Source: Azophilus sp965221465
GTDB taxonomy: Bacteria > Pseudomonadota > Gammaproteobacteria > Pseudomonadales > Azotimanducaceae
DNA length: 64,000 nt
Assembly (NCBI GenBank): GCA_965221465.1
Contig: OZ244892.1
Coordinates: forward strand, 124,001 to 188,000
Reading direction: 5' to 3'
The position numbers and the translations under genes are program-made. Numbering within the stretch: position 1 is the stretch's first letter; each line of letters begins with the position of its first letter. Below, one piece after another: positions 43,559-52,645 of the stretch. The notes below the pieces were generated by a model. The model searched no databases. It was not told where the DNA came from and saw nothing but the letters and a program-made list of their open reading frames with translations.

Positions 43559-44710
43559 ATGGCTCGAGACGTTGTCATTGCGGGGGTGGGCACCACGGAT
43601 TTCTCCAGGAACTCCAAGCGCTCCGAACACCAGCTAGCCGTGGAAGCAATTGTTGCCTGCCTGGACGATGCGGGTATCGGCGCATCGGAAATCGACGGCA
43701 TGGTCACCTTTACGATGGACGAAACATCGGAAGTGGATATCCGGCGGGAACTCGGGTGCGAGTCGCTGCACCATTTTTCACGCGTACCCTTCGGTGGCGG
43801 GGGCGGATGCGCAACGGTCGGCCATGCGGCAATAGCCATTAAAGCCGGCGTCGCGCATTCGGTTGTGGTTTATCGCGCATTGAACACCGCTTCACGGGTG
43901 AGATTCGGTTCTGGTCAACTGACCCCTCCGCCGGAATCGGGCGATCAGCGTTGGTTTACCAATTTCGGTCTGGCCACACCGGCTGCCAGGGTCGGGATTA
44001 CGGCAAGGCGCTACCTCGATACCTATGGGTTGGACGACGACGCTTATGCGCCCTTTGCGCTCACCGCCAGGGAATATGCGGCGAGCAATCCTGCGGCCTA
44101 CTACTACAACCGCCCGCTATCCCTTGATGAATACCTGTCTTCTCCTTGGATCAGCCGGCCGCTCAGACGCTTTGATTGCTGCCAGGAATCCGATGGCGCG
44201 GTGGCTTTGTTGGTGACCACGGCGGAGCGCGCCAGAGACCTGAGAAAGAAACCCGCCAAGATAATGGCGAGTGCCCAGAATGCAGGCATGGAACAGATTG
44301 GCTTGGCGCAGTACTGGTGCGAGGACATATTGAAGCTGCCGGAGGTATCGGGCCTTGTGGAACAGCTACGCAAGCAATGTGGGATGGAGCCTCGCGACGC
44401 GGACGTTGCCATGCTGTACGACCACTTCACGCCGCTGGTCGCCTTGCAATTGGAGCAACTGGGGTTCTGCCAGGATGGTGAAGCCACCGAATTTGCGGCC
44501 CGTGGCAACCTGAGAGTGGACGGTTCCATGCCCATGAACACGCACGGCGGCCACTTGGGGGAGGCCTACCTTCATGGCATGACGCACATTGGCGAGGCCC
44601 TGCGCCAGTTGCGCGGGGAAGCCGTCAACCAGGTGAGCGATGTTTCTGCGGTCTTTGTTGCCTCGGCGGCCTCGACGCCCGGCAGTGCATTGATGCTCGG
44701 AAAGTTGTAA
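43559..44710 (+). CDS. Thiolase-like protein (SCP-x/Ltp2 type), possible acyl-CoA aldolase
   Basis: A 383-residue thiolase-fold protein (RDVVIAGVGTTDFSRNSK at the start, NTHGGHLGEAYLHG near the C-terminus). The N-terminal catalytic-cysteine region reads VPFGGGGGCATVGHAA, and the C-terminal CxG cysteine of true thiolases is absent (VFVASAASTPGSALMLG). That combination, plus the coupled DUF35 gene, fits the Ltp2-like retro-aldolases that remove a short fragment from a hydroxylated side chain better than a classical beta-ketothiolase. This is inference from motifs and context; a thiolase activity is not excluded. Confidence 0.8.
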   Translation: MARDVVIAGVGTTDFSRNSKRSEHQLAVEAIVACLDDAGIGASEIDGMVTFTMDETSEVDIRRELGCESLHHFSRVPFGGGGGCATVGHAAIAIKAGVAHSVVVYRALNTASRVRFGSGQLTPPPESGDQRWFTNFGLATPAARVGITARRYLDTYGLDDDAYAPFALTAREYAASNPAAYYYNRPLSLDEYLSSPWISRPLRRFDCCQESDGAVALLVTTAERARDLRKKPAKIMASAQNAGMEQIGLAQYWCEDILKLPEVSGLVEQLRKQCGMEPRDADVAMLYDHFTPLVALQLEQLGFCQDGEATEFAARGNLRVDGSMPMNTHGGHLGEAYLHGMTHIGEALRQLRGEAVNQVSDVSAVFVASAASTPGSALMLGKL

Positions 44711-44726
44711 TGGGAAACGGGGAAGG

Positions 44727-46331
44727 ATGGTGATCGACACCGAATGTACCTACATAAGCGTTTTGTTCGATCGGGCGGAGGAGTCACCCGACCAACTCTG
44801 GATGCAGGAGGTCGATGGCGATGAGTTGACCTTTGCGCAGTCCCAGGAGCTTGCGTGCAGGTGGGCGGATGCGCTCAGGCAGTTGGGCGTGAGCGCCGGC
44901 GACATGGTTGCGACGTTCATGGAGAACTGTCTCGACAGCCAGCATGTCTGGCTGGGCGCCGCCTTGGCAGGGGCCGTGGAAGTGCCGCTCAGCCCGCTGC
45001 TACGGGGAGAATCGCTGGTGCACGCTTTGAATGACAGCCGTTGCAAGGTGGTTGTCGTCGCTGAGCCGTTTCACCAGCAGATTGAAGAAGTCAGCGAGAG
45101 GCTCACGCATCTCGAACGAATCGTTGTCGCGCTGTCCTCCAACACCACGCCTGCGTCATCCTTCGACATCATCAGCCGTCAGGTGTTGATGGGCCGCGCC
45201 AAGGCCACAAAGGACTTCGAGCTTCCGAAACCGGAAGACATCGCGTGCGTTCTTTACACCTCCGGCACAACGGGGCCGTCGAAAGGGACGCTGATTCCCT
45301 GGGCACAGCTCAATGCGAATGCTGCAGCCACCGATGTCACACCCTTTGGTAATTCCGAGGCGTTTTACTACACGGGTGCGGCAAATCACGCGGGCGCCCG
45401 GAGCCAGCCGCTGCTGATGGCCTCCGTTGGCGGGCGGTTCGTCATGCGGCCCGCCTTCAAAACCCAGGATTTCTGGTCGGACGTAGACCGGTACGGGTGT
45501 ACCTTCACGATCATGGTGGGTGCGATGGCGCACTTTATGATGAGCCAGTCACCATCGCCCGAAGACTGTGACCACGCGCTGAAGTTTGTGCTCATGGCGC
45601 CAGTGCTGCCCAACATTGAGGCGTTTAACGAGCGCTTTGGCGTGGTGACCTGCACGGGCTACAGCATGACGGAGCTGAGCGGCCCCATCACCAACCCCAA
45701 CTGGAAGATTGACATACCTGCGAGCTGCGGCAAGCTGCGGGCGGGCTGGCCGCACTACGAAGCCCGGCTGGTTGACGAAGATGGCCAGGTCGTTCCGGTT
45801 GGAACGGAAGGCGAGCTGCTGGTTCGCACCGAGGCGCCGCACACACTGAATGCCGGTTACCTGAATCGTCCTGACGCTACGGCCGAGGCCTGGCGGGATG
45901 GCTGGTTTCATACCGGCGATGTGTTCAAGCAGGACGAGCAAGGCAACTACTACTTCATAGACAGACGCAAGGACGCCATTCGCAAAAGCGGCGAGAACGT
46001 CTCCTCTTTTGAAGTGGAGATGCAGATAGCGGCGCATGAACAGGTAGCCGAATGCGCGGCCATCGCCGTGCCCGCGGACACCGTCGAAGACGAGATCAAG
46101 GTGTTTTTGGTGCCCGCCGACGGTTGCCGGATCGATCCTGAAGCCATCGTGAGTTTCGCCGCTCGAACGATGCCCCGCTACATGATGCCTCGGTACATCG
46201 AGGTTGTTGATGAGCTGCCCAAGACACCCACGCTTCGCGTGCAAAAGGCCGAGTTGCGCAAGCGTCCCAGGACGAACGAATGGGACCGTGTTGCAGCGGG
46301 CATTGACATTAAACGGGTCGAGGGGAGCTGA
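44727..46331 (+). CDS. Acyl-CoA synthetase/ligase (AMP-binding)
   Basis: A 534-residue ANL enzyme with YTSGTTGPSKGTLIPW, TGYSMTELSG, DGWFHTGDVFKQDEQGNYYFIDRRKDAIRKSGENVSSFEVE and terminal LRVQKAELRKRP. The VYFIDRRKD stretch and GENVSS are textbook. It is most like the crotonobetaine/carnitine-CoA ligase branch. Sixteen bases after the thiolase gene and four before the dehydrogenase. Having two ligases in one operon suggests two acid intermediates or two chain lengths. Confidence 0.92.
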   Translation: MVIDTECTYISVLFDRAEESPDQLWMQEVDGDELTFAQSQELACRWADALRQLGVSAGDMVATFMENCLDSQHVWLGAALAGAVEVPLSPLLRGESLVHALNDSRCKVVVVAEPFHQQIEEVSERLTHLERIVVALSSNTTPASSFDIISRQVLMGRAKATKDFELPKPEDIACVLYTSGTTGPSKGTLIPWAQLNANAAATDVTPFGNSEAFYYTGAANHAGARSQPLLMASVGGRFVMRPAFKTQDFWSDVDRYGCTFTIMVGAMAHFMMSQSPSPEDCDHALKFVLMAPVLPNIEAFNERFGVVTCTGYSMTELSGPITNPNWKIDIPASCGKLRAGWPHYEARLVDEDGQVVPVGTEGELLVRTEAPHTLNAGYLNRPDATAEAWRDGWFHTGDVFKQDEQGNYYFIDRRKDAIRKSGENVSSFEVEMQIAAHEQVAECAAIAVPADTVEDEIKVFLVPADGCRIDPEAIVSFAARTMPRYMMPRYIEVVDELPKTPTLRVQKAELRKRPRTNEWDRVAAGIDIKRVEGS

Positions 46332-46335
46332 GCAG

Positions 46336-47430
46336 ATGAAAGGCGCGATAATGACCGTTCCCGGCGAACCGCTGGAACTGCTGGACATTGAGCTCGGAAC
46401 CGTTGAACCCCATGAGGTTCAGGTGCGGGTTGAAAGGGCAAGCGTCTGCCACACCGACCTGACCATCCAGCAAGGCAACTTCCCAATGCCGGTTCCGGCT
46501 GTCATCGGCCACGAAGCAGCGGGTGTGGTGGAAGCAGTAGGTGATCGGGTGACACGTCTGAAACCGGGCGACCGAGTTATCGCGTTTGCCAACCCGTTTT
46601 GCGGACACTGCGGGTACTGCCACCGGGGAGACACCTTTTTGTGCACAGGCGAGGCAACTTTCCGCGCTCCCGAGGGCGGCCAACGGGTCACCGTCAATGG
46701 TGATGGCGCTTTCGCGATGGCTGGCGTGGGTGCGTTTTCGGAAACGATGCTGACCCACGAGAACTCCTTGGCACTCGTTCCCGGCGAGTTGCCCTTCGCC
46801 GAGGCGACGCTTTTGGGCTGCGGGGTTTCCACGGGGCTCGGAGCGGCAATGAACACCGCAGGTGTTGGGGACGGGGATACGGTCGCGGTGCTAGGTTGTG
46901 GCACCGTTGGCTTGTCCGCCATTCAGGGTGCGCGTGTGGCTGGCGCTTCACGAATCTTCGCTATCGATATCCTGCCGAGCAAACTACAGATTGCCCGGTC
47001 GGTTGGAGCGACCGACCTCATCGATGCGCGCGCACCGGATGCGGTGAACGAGATTTTGGAGTCGACGTCCGGAGGCGTGGACACGGCAATCGAGTGCGTC
47101 GGCAAACCCGCAACGACGGCGATGGCCGTGCAGGTTGCAGGGCGCGGCGGTATGGCCGTTTTGGTTGGTTTCATGCCGCTGGGCGCGAACATTGAACTAC
47201 CTGGCACCGAGTTTCTGTACATGGGGAAACGGCTGGTCGCCAGTGTGCTCGGCTCAACCAACTTCCTCCGAGACCTGCCCAGATATGGTGCCTTGATTGA
47301 GTCCGGAGACGTCAACCTGGACCCACTGACGTCCGATCACTTCAGTTTCAATGACATCAATGTGGCCATGTCGAAGCTTCACGATGGCGAGGTTCTGAAA
47401 CCCATCATCGATATCGGCCAAGCTACCTGA
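46336..47430 (+). CDS. Zinc-dependent alcohol dehydrogenase (MDR family)
   Basis: A 364-residue medium-chain dehydrogenase. Catalytic zinc ligands in SVCHTD, GHEAAG and the later GCGVSTGLGA region; structural zinc cysteines in FCGHCGYCHRGDTFLC; nucleotide loop VLGCGTVGLSAIQ with AIDILPSKL following (Asp, NAD-preferring). Class III/aryl-alcohol-type length. ATG 46336 is preceded by GGGGAGC. Last gene of the eight-gene operon, it would oxidise a hydroxyl made by the P450. Confidence 0.92.
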   Translation: MKGAIMTVPGEPLELLDIELGTVEPHEVQVRVERASVCHTDLTIQQGNFPMPVPAVIGHEAAGVVEAVGDRVTRLKPGDRVIAFANPFCGHCGYCHRGDTFLCTGEATFRAPEGGQRVTVNGDGAFAMAGVGAFSETMLTHENSLALVPGELPFAEATLLGCGVSTGLGAAMNTAGVGDGDTVAVLGCGTVGLSAIQGARVAGASRIFAIDILPSKLQIARSVGATDLIDARAPDAVNEILESTSGGVDTAIECVGKPATTAMAVQVAGRGGMAVLVGFMPLGANIELPGTEFLYMGKRLVASVLGSTNFLRDLPRYGALIESGDVNLDPLTSDHFSFNDINVAMSKLHDGEVLKPIIDIGQAT

Positions 47431-47442
47431 TGGTAGCGCTTG

Positions 47443-47538
47443 ACCCGGCCAGCTAATGCCCCAGGTGTCCCGGAAGGTCACATCCTCGACGGGATATCGC
47501 CTAACGGGCCCGATCTTGTGGTGGGGATAGCCGATTTG
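47443..47538 (-). pseudogene. C-terminal fragment of a nitroreductase
   Basis: Minus-strand codons QIGYPHHKIGPVRRYPVEDV followed by TFRDTWGISWPG match the end of the intact nitroreductase at 50710-51402 (MPIGYPTDRIGPVRRYPVED, VTFRDGWGNTWPG), 26 of about 32 residues by eye. The stop after WPG is lost. No other part of the gene is present, so this is a truncated paralogue. Confidence 0.8.
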
Positions 47539-47721
47539 TAAATAGCATGGTGTTGTTTGGAAAATTGCCAGTAGCATGCGTCGCTGTAGTCCGTCGTGAA
47601 ATCCGGCGAACGCGATATTTCATGGAAATGCCGAATCTAATGCTGGAATTTGGAATAAATCTGATAGACTTGCTACAAATTTCTAGATGGGCATAAGCTT
47701 TCTGAATTTCGGTTGTCGGGT

Positions 47722-47749
47722 GACAGCCGACAGCCGACAGCCGACAGCC
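47722..47749. repeat. Four tandem copies of GACAGCC
   Basis: An exact 7-bp repeat, four units, upstream of the TonB receptor at 47792. Short perfect heptad arrays like this can change copy number by slippage; here it is about 45 bp before the start codon, so it could tune expression, though that is speculative. Confidence 0.7.
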
Positions 47750-47791
47750 GTTGAGTGGATAACTCGAGAATCAAACGTAGAGGGGAACGAT

Positions 47792-50098
47792 ATGTGGAAG
47801 CGACACCAGATCGAGAGCGAAGATGCGGGAGACCGGGCCTCGCGCCGACTGTGTTCCAACGCGGCAAGCGTTGCGCTCGCGCTCAGTAGCTTGTATGCCG
47901 TCCCGGCCGTCATGGCGCAGGAAGCGGTTCTGGAGGAAATTCTGGTAACGGCATCCAAGAAGGGCGCCACCAGCCTCATGGACACCGCTGTGACTGCGAC
48001 CGTGGTGACGGGCGAGCAACTCGAAGTGCGGCAAGTCCGCAACGTCGAGGACATGCAGTTTCAGACCGCCGGAGTAGTTGTGGACACGAATGCCGGCGCG
48101 CCAAGAGTCGCGATTCGCGGCATCGGGCATGACGGTTCCCTCATGCACGCCGAAAACGGAGTCGCCGTTTATGCCGACGACATCATCCTGCAACGTACCC
48201 AGGCGGTGACGGCCGCGTTCTTCGACCTTGAACGCGTCGATGTGCTGAAGGGGCCGCAGGGCACGGCATTCGGTCGAAATGCCAACGGCGGTTCGGTGAA
48301 CTATGTCAGCCGTCGTCCCGTGGAGGGGTTGGCATCGGAAGCGGGTGTGGCCGGTGGCAGCTTTGGCAGACGGGAAGTCTACGGTATTTTCAACTACGGC
48401 ACCGCGAACTATGGGCTGCGCATTGGCGCTGAATACAAGGAAGACGACGGCTTTGCGAAAAATCTGACCACCGGAGAGGATGTAAACGGAAGGGAGACAA
48501 CCGTCATCAGAGCCTCCCTGTCCTTCGCGCCAGCGGACAACTTCGAAGGCATTCTCAGGGTCGGCTATTTCGATGAGGATTTGAATGGGCCCGCCGTGGC
48601 CGTGCAAGGCGCGGAACCCTTTTCCCTGCCCGCGCTGTTTGGCGGCAACCCGTCCTTCGATCAGAACGAAAACTATGAGATTCACAGCGATCTTCCCAAC
48701 CGTCAGCGATCGGAAGTAACCAGTGCGTCGTTGCATCTCGATTGGAATATCGGCGAACTCAGTCTGCGCTCGATAACCGGCTACTATGACGGCGAATACC
48801 TGATTCAGAACGATGCGGATCACAGTGACGTTCCCTTTGTTCCGGTACCGCACAACGATTTCTGGAGTGAGCAGTTTTCCCAGGAGCTCGTTCTTTCGGG
48901 TACGGCTGGTGCTCTGGACTGGCTTGCCGGTGGGTACTATCTGACTGAAGACGTAAGTCAGGATGTCGACATTGATTTTCTGCTTCCCCTGAGCCCGGGT
49001 GGCTTGAGCGTCAACCTCAACGATGCGCAGGAATTGACCTCGTGGGCGGGCTTCGCCCAGGCCACCTGGAACGTGAGCGACGCCACGCGATTCACGGCCG
49101 GTTTACGCTATACCGAAGATGAGAAGAACATCGATTACGACCAGGAAATCGTTTTCGGGCCCCTTTCCCCGCTGGCTGGTCTGACGGTCCCGTCCTGCCT
49201 GACCTCGTTCAGCGTAACCTGGGACGATGTCACCTGGGATCTGACCCTCGAGCACGATCTCAGCGACGACACTTTCGCCTATGCCAAGGTCAATACCGGG
49301 TTCAAGGCAGGCGGTTACAACAACACGAATTGCGATGTCGGCTACGATCCGGAACAACTCCTGGCGTACGAAGTCGGTTACAAGGGAACGTTCAGGGACG
49401 GCTCGCTGACGTTTGCGGCCAGCGCCTTTTACTACGAATACGAAGACATTCAGGTCACTCAGGTACAGGCGTTTCCCGGCATTGCCGCGACCACGGCTGT
49501 TGTGGCCAACGCTGCGGAAGCGGAAGTTTACGGGTTCGAGATCGAGCTTCGCGCACTGTTGACCGAGAACGTCTCCGCCGATGTCGGCGTCTCATGGATT
49601 CCCACGGCGGAATACCAGGAGTTCATCACCGTCGATGCGCTGGATTTGCGGAGCGTCGATCAGAATCCCGCCACGACGCCTCCGCCGCTGGATCTGTCGG
49701 GTAACCGCCTGAACCGTGCGCCAGAGTTCAGCGGCGTTATCGGCTTGAATTACACCGATCAGCTGGGTTCGAACTGGGAGGTGGATGCCAGGCTGGAGTA
49801 CTATTTTGTCGATGATCTCGCCTTTTCACCCTTTGAACGGCCGAATGCATTCAACGCGGCAATTTTCCCGGGGCTCGTGGAGGATGCGAGTATTCAGGAC
49901 GGATACGGATTGCTCAACGCGTACCTGAACTTTGACTACGGCGAAAGCTGGACCATTCGCCTGTACGGGAAAAACCTGGCCGATGAGTACTACTTTATAG
50001 GCAAGATTGACAATTCGGGTCCGCAGCACATCCACGGCGATTTTGGTCGCCCTCGAGAGGGTGGCGTTCAACTGGTTTACAGGTTCTCCGGAAACTGA
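47792..50098 (+). CDS. TonB-dependent outer-membrane receptor
   Basis: A 768-residue receptor. N-terminal MWKRHQIESEDAGDRASRRL precedes a hydrophobic signal segment ending near VMAQE; TonB-box-like VLEEILVTASKK; plug ARVAIRGIGHDGS-type, RVDVLKGPQGTAFGRNANGGSVNYVS; barrel ends VQLVYRFSGN. It is a paralogue of the receptor at 22224-24449 (shared SLMDTAVT, AENGV, QRTQAV). The ATG at 47792 has AGAGGGGAA upstream. It is the only gene in its transcript between the alcohol dehydrogenase and the SnoaL remnant. Confidence 0.92.
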   Translation: MWKRHQIESEDAGDRASRRLCSNAASVALALSSLYAVPAVMAQEAVLEEILVTASKKGATSLMDTAVTATVVTGEQLEVRQVRNVEDMQFQTAGVVVDTNAGAPRVAIRGIGHDGSLMHAENGVAVYADDIILQRTQAVTAAFFDLERVDVLKGPQGTAFGRNANGGSVNYVSRRPVEGLASEAGVAGGSFGRREVYGIFNYGTANYGLRIGAEYKEDDGFAKNLTTGEDVNGRETTVIRASLSFAPADNFEGILRVGYFDEDLNGPAVAVQGAEPFSLPALFGGNPSFDQNENYEIHSDLPNRQRSEVTSASLHLDWNIGELSLRSITGYYDGEYLIQNDADHSDVPFVPVPHNDFWSEQFSQELVLSGTAGALDWLAGGYYLTEDVSQDVDIDFLLPLSPGGLSVNLNDAQELTSWAGFAQATWNVSDATRFTAGLRYTEDEKNIDYDQEIVFGPLSPLAGLTVPSCLTSFSVTWDDVTWDLTLEHDLSDDTFAYAKVNTGFKAGGYNNTNCDVGYDPEQLLAYEVGYKGTFRDGSLTFAASAFYYEYEDIQVTQVQAFPGIAATTAVVANAAEAEVYGFEIELRALLTENVSADVGVSWIPTAEYQEFITVDALDLRSVDQNPATTPPPLDLSGNRLNRAPEFSGVIGLNYTDQLGSNWEVDARLEYYFVDDLAFSPFERPNAFNAAIFPGLVEDASIQDGYGLLNAYLNFDYGESWTIRLYGKNLADEYYFIGKIDNSGPQHIHGDFGRPREGGVQLVYRFSGN

Positions 50099-50250
50099 TG
50101 GTTTCTGTTGCTGCAAGGGCAAGTGAGTTTTCACTTCTCCACCCCGGGCGGCTTGCTTGTTTTTCTTTGAAGATTGCCTGATTTGTAACAGGTTGTGGTC
50201 ATGAAGCCGGAAGACTTTGGGGAAGGGCGGCCATGGCGAGTTGGCAAAAT

Positions 50251-50280
50251 AATTCAGCCAATATGATATTTGGCTGAATT
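50251..50280. promoter_or_regulatory. Perfect inverted repeat (11-bp arms, 8-bp spacer)
   Basis: AATTCAGCCAA at 50251-50261 and TTGGCTGAATT at 50270-50280 are exact inverted repeats. They lie about 65 bp before the start of the broken SnoaL gene and upstream of the nitroreductase. Length and AT-rich ends suit a dimeric regulator; the sequence differs from the recurring AATTGATTAATCAATT family. Confidence 0.6.
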
Positions 50281-50344
50281 CTGCGCTTGATCAATGATAG
50301 ATTGGCCTGACGATTCACGGATTTATCGAATCAGGAGAAACTCC

Positions 50345-50696
50345 ATGGACCAAATAGACGAGCATGCCGTACGCCAGCTCCTCGACCGGCAGGCAATTTG
50401 GGATGCGCTCCTGAACCGCCAGCACCGAAACCTATTTCGTGTACTTCGGTGCGCAGGAGGAAGGTCCGACGGACGTGCTCGGGGGCCGCTATCTCGATGA
50501 TCTCGAGCGCAGGGACGGAGAATGGCGGATCTCGAGGCGGCTCTGTTTCATCGAGTGGTCGTCGTCCTTGCCCGAGGGTGCGGCCACCGGCACATCGGCG
50601 TCTCTCGGGGCACTTGAAGCGATGACGGACCCGAGATCCCGGCGTTCGCGGGAGGATGCATCGTACATTCGCCCGCTTCCCGTGAAGACCGCGTAA
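50345..50696 (+). pseudogene. SnoaL/NTF2-like gene with internal deletion and frameshift
   Basis: The start reads MDQIDEHAVRQLLDRQAIWD, a normal SnoaL-like beginning. After ALLN the frame changes: another frame continues STETYFVYFGAQEEGPTDVL and GGRYLDDLERRDGEWRISRRL, the conserved C-terminal half. The middle (active-site histidine region, ~60 residues) is absent, and the junction at about 50420 shifts frame. An ATG at 50439 could in theory translate only the second half. Confidence 0.75.
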
Positions 50697-50709
50697 AGAG
50701 GAGCGTGAC

Positions 50710-51402
50710 ATGAACCAACCCCCTGCCATCGATCTGTTCGACGCCATGAGTACTTCCCGCAGTCTCAGGCGCCTGAAGCCCGATCCCATTCCGGACGACA
50801 TCATCCGGCAACTGATTGAAGCCGGCACGAAGGCTCCTTCCGGGTCGAACCAGCAGAACTGGCGATTTCTCGCCGTCACCGACCCGGAGAAGCGCGCGGC
50901 GCTTGCCGAGATTTATCGCAAGGGCGCCGAGCTCGTGGGCCTGCGCAACTACGGCGAGGAGGGGGCTCCGGGTGGTGGCGGGGACGAACGTGCCCAGCGC
51001 CTGATCGCGGAGTCGGTCCGGTATCTCATCGACCACATTCAGGATCCGCCTCTTCTGCTGCTGCTTTGCGCGGTTCCCCTGCCCGCGCCGGAACCGCCAC
51101 CCGGCTATGAGCCTCCGCCAAACGTCGTGAAATTCGGGGAGCGCTCCGAGCCCGCCAGCATCCTGCTTGCGGTGCAGAACATCATGCTGGCATGCCGCGC
51201 TTTCGAACTGGGAACCTGTCCCACCACGCTGCATGTGGTTTATGAGGAAGAGGTCAAGGAACTGCTCGGAATTCCCGAAGAAGTGAAGACGTTCGTGATG
51301 ATGCCGATCGGGTACCCGACGGACAGGATCGGGCCCGTCAGGCGGTATCCGGTGGAGGATGTGACCTTCCGCGACGGGTGGGGAAACACCTGGCCCGGAT
51401 AG
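50710..51402 (+). CDS. Nitroreductase-family flavoprotein
   Basis: A 230-residue FMN-dependent nitroreductase. SRSLRRLKPDPIPDDIIRQLIEAGTKAPSGSNQQNWRF is the FMN phosphate-binding start, and ILLAVQNIMLACRAFELGTC the FMN re-face. An unusual 20-residue proline-rich loop (PLPAPEPPPGYEPPPN) replaces part of the lid. It ends RYPVEDVTFRDGWGNTWPG, a tail shared with the remnant at 47443. Physiological role may be enone reduction or quinone reduction; substrate unknown. RBS AAGAGGAG. Confidence 0.88.
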   Translation: MNQPPAIDLFDAMSTSRSLRRLKPDPIPDDIIRQLIEAGTKAPSGSNQQNWRFLAVTDPEKRAALAEIYRKGAELVGLRNYGEEGAPGGGGDERAQRLIAESVRYLIDHIQDPPLLLLLCAVPLPAPEPPPGYEPPPNVVKFGERSEPASILLAVQNIMLACRAFELGTCPTTLHVVYEEEVKELLGIPEEVKTFVMMPIGYPTDRIGPVRRYPVEDVTFRDGWGNTWPG

Positions 51403-51567
51403 GGCACCGTTACCACCAACCTCCGTGCAAGTTTCCAGTGTGGCGGGTCGCGACGTTGAAGTGTAAGAAACGACGACCCTCGCGCTGCCCGGCTGGAGTC
51501 TCTGCGAGTGCATCGATTGCTGGAGCAGGAAGTTGACTGCGGATGGGGTCAGGCGTCTTGACCCGTT

Positions 51568-52545
51568 TCACTGCGCAACGTACTTGTCATAAAACTCTGC
51601 GTAGTTGTCGTAGGTAAACGCAATGCCATCCCTGCCGAGCGGCGAGTCGGGGGAGGCGTTCATCTCCGGGCCGTGAATGCACCGTTCGTACACCTTGAAC
51701 GCAACGTCGATCCCCGCCGCTTTCAGGCGATCGACGTATTCGACGGTCTCCCAGTACAAGGGTTCGTATTCGCCCACAAAGGTTATGGTCGGCGGAAAGC
51801 CGCTGTAATCGGTGTTCCTGGCTGGCGCAGCGTAGGCAGGAATCTCTGCATTGCGTTGATGGAGGTCTTTCAGATAACTGCGCCAACCAAAGGCGTTGGC
51901 CTTGGTGTCCCAACCCGGAGTGTCGATGTAGCGCGCCGGGTCCGTGGGCTGCCGGTCGTCGATCATGGGGTAGAGCGGCATCTGGAACGCGATCTTCACG
52001 TCTTCTGTGTCCCTCGCTTTCAGCGTGACCGCCGCCGTCAGCCCGCCACCGGCACTGTGCCCGGCGATCATGAAACGGCTGGCATCGATGCCGAGTTCGC
52101 CGGCGTTGTCTCTCATCCACAGCAGGGTGCCGTAGCAGTCGTCGAGAGCCGCGGGATAGGGCTTGACCAATGCGTTGCGATAGGCCGGCGCCACGATGAC
52201 GCAGGGCCTGCGCTCGATGAACTTCGCCAACAGCCCATCGAATACGTCGGGACTACCAGTCACATAGCCACCGCCATGCGTATACAGCATCGCCGGTAGT
52301 TCACCCGACCGGGATGCGGGCCGGTAGATCTTGACGCGGATTTCCGCGTCCCCATCGCCGGTTGGGAGAAAACGCTCCTCGATGCTTATCGATTCAGGTG
52401 CCTCACTCCTGATCATCCGGCTCAACAGGGCGTTCGTGATCTTCATGGACCACTTGTTTCGGTTGAAATACCTGAGAACGTGGGCCGGCCAGTAGACTCC
52501 AGCAGGTTGCAGATCTTCGTGGAGCATTTGTCTGGTTACTTTCAT
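51568..52545 (-). CDS. Alpha/beta hydrolase, hormone-sensitive-lipase (HSL) type esterase
   Basis: A 325-residue esterase with oxyanion-hole HGGGYVTGSPDVF, nucleophile elbow GHSAGGGL and a catalytic His in RCIHGPEMN; the Asp is likely in EYEP or ERC region. HSL family IV esterases hydrolyse short or bulky esters and lactones, so it could open lactones made by the BVMO. Monocistronic, convergent with the nitroreductase. Confidence 0.9.
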   Translation of the reverse strand: MKVTRQMLHEDLQPAGVYWPAHVLRYFNRNKWSMKITNALLSRMIRSEAPESISIEERFLPTGDGDAEIRVKIYRPASRSGELPAMLYTHGGGYVTGSPDVFDGLLAKFIERRPCVIVAPAYRNALVKPYPAALDDCYGTLLWMRDNAGELGIDASRFMIAGHSAGGGLTAAVTLKARDTEDVKIAFQMPLYPMIDDRQPTDPARYIDTPGWDTKANAFGWRSYLKDLHQRNAEIPAYAAPARNTDYSGFPPTITFVGEYEPLYWETVEYVDRLKAAGIDVAFKVYERCIHGPEMNASPDSPLGRDGIAFTYDNYAEFYDKYVAQ

Positions 52546-52645
52546 GACGCTACCTCACGAGATCTGAATGTCCGGCAATGCTGTCAATGACGGACCAGGT
52601 GTCAATCGCGCCACGAATCCAAAGCCCCGTGAGGGGCTCCGCGTC

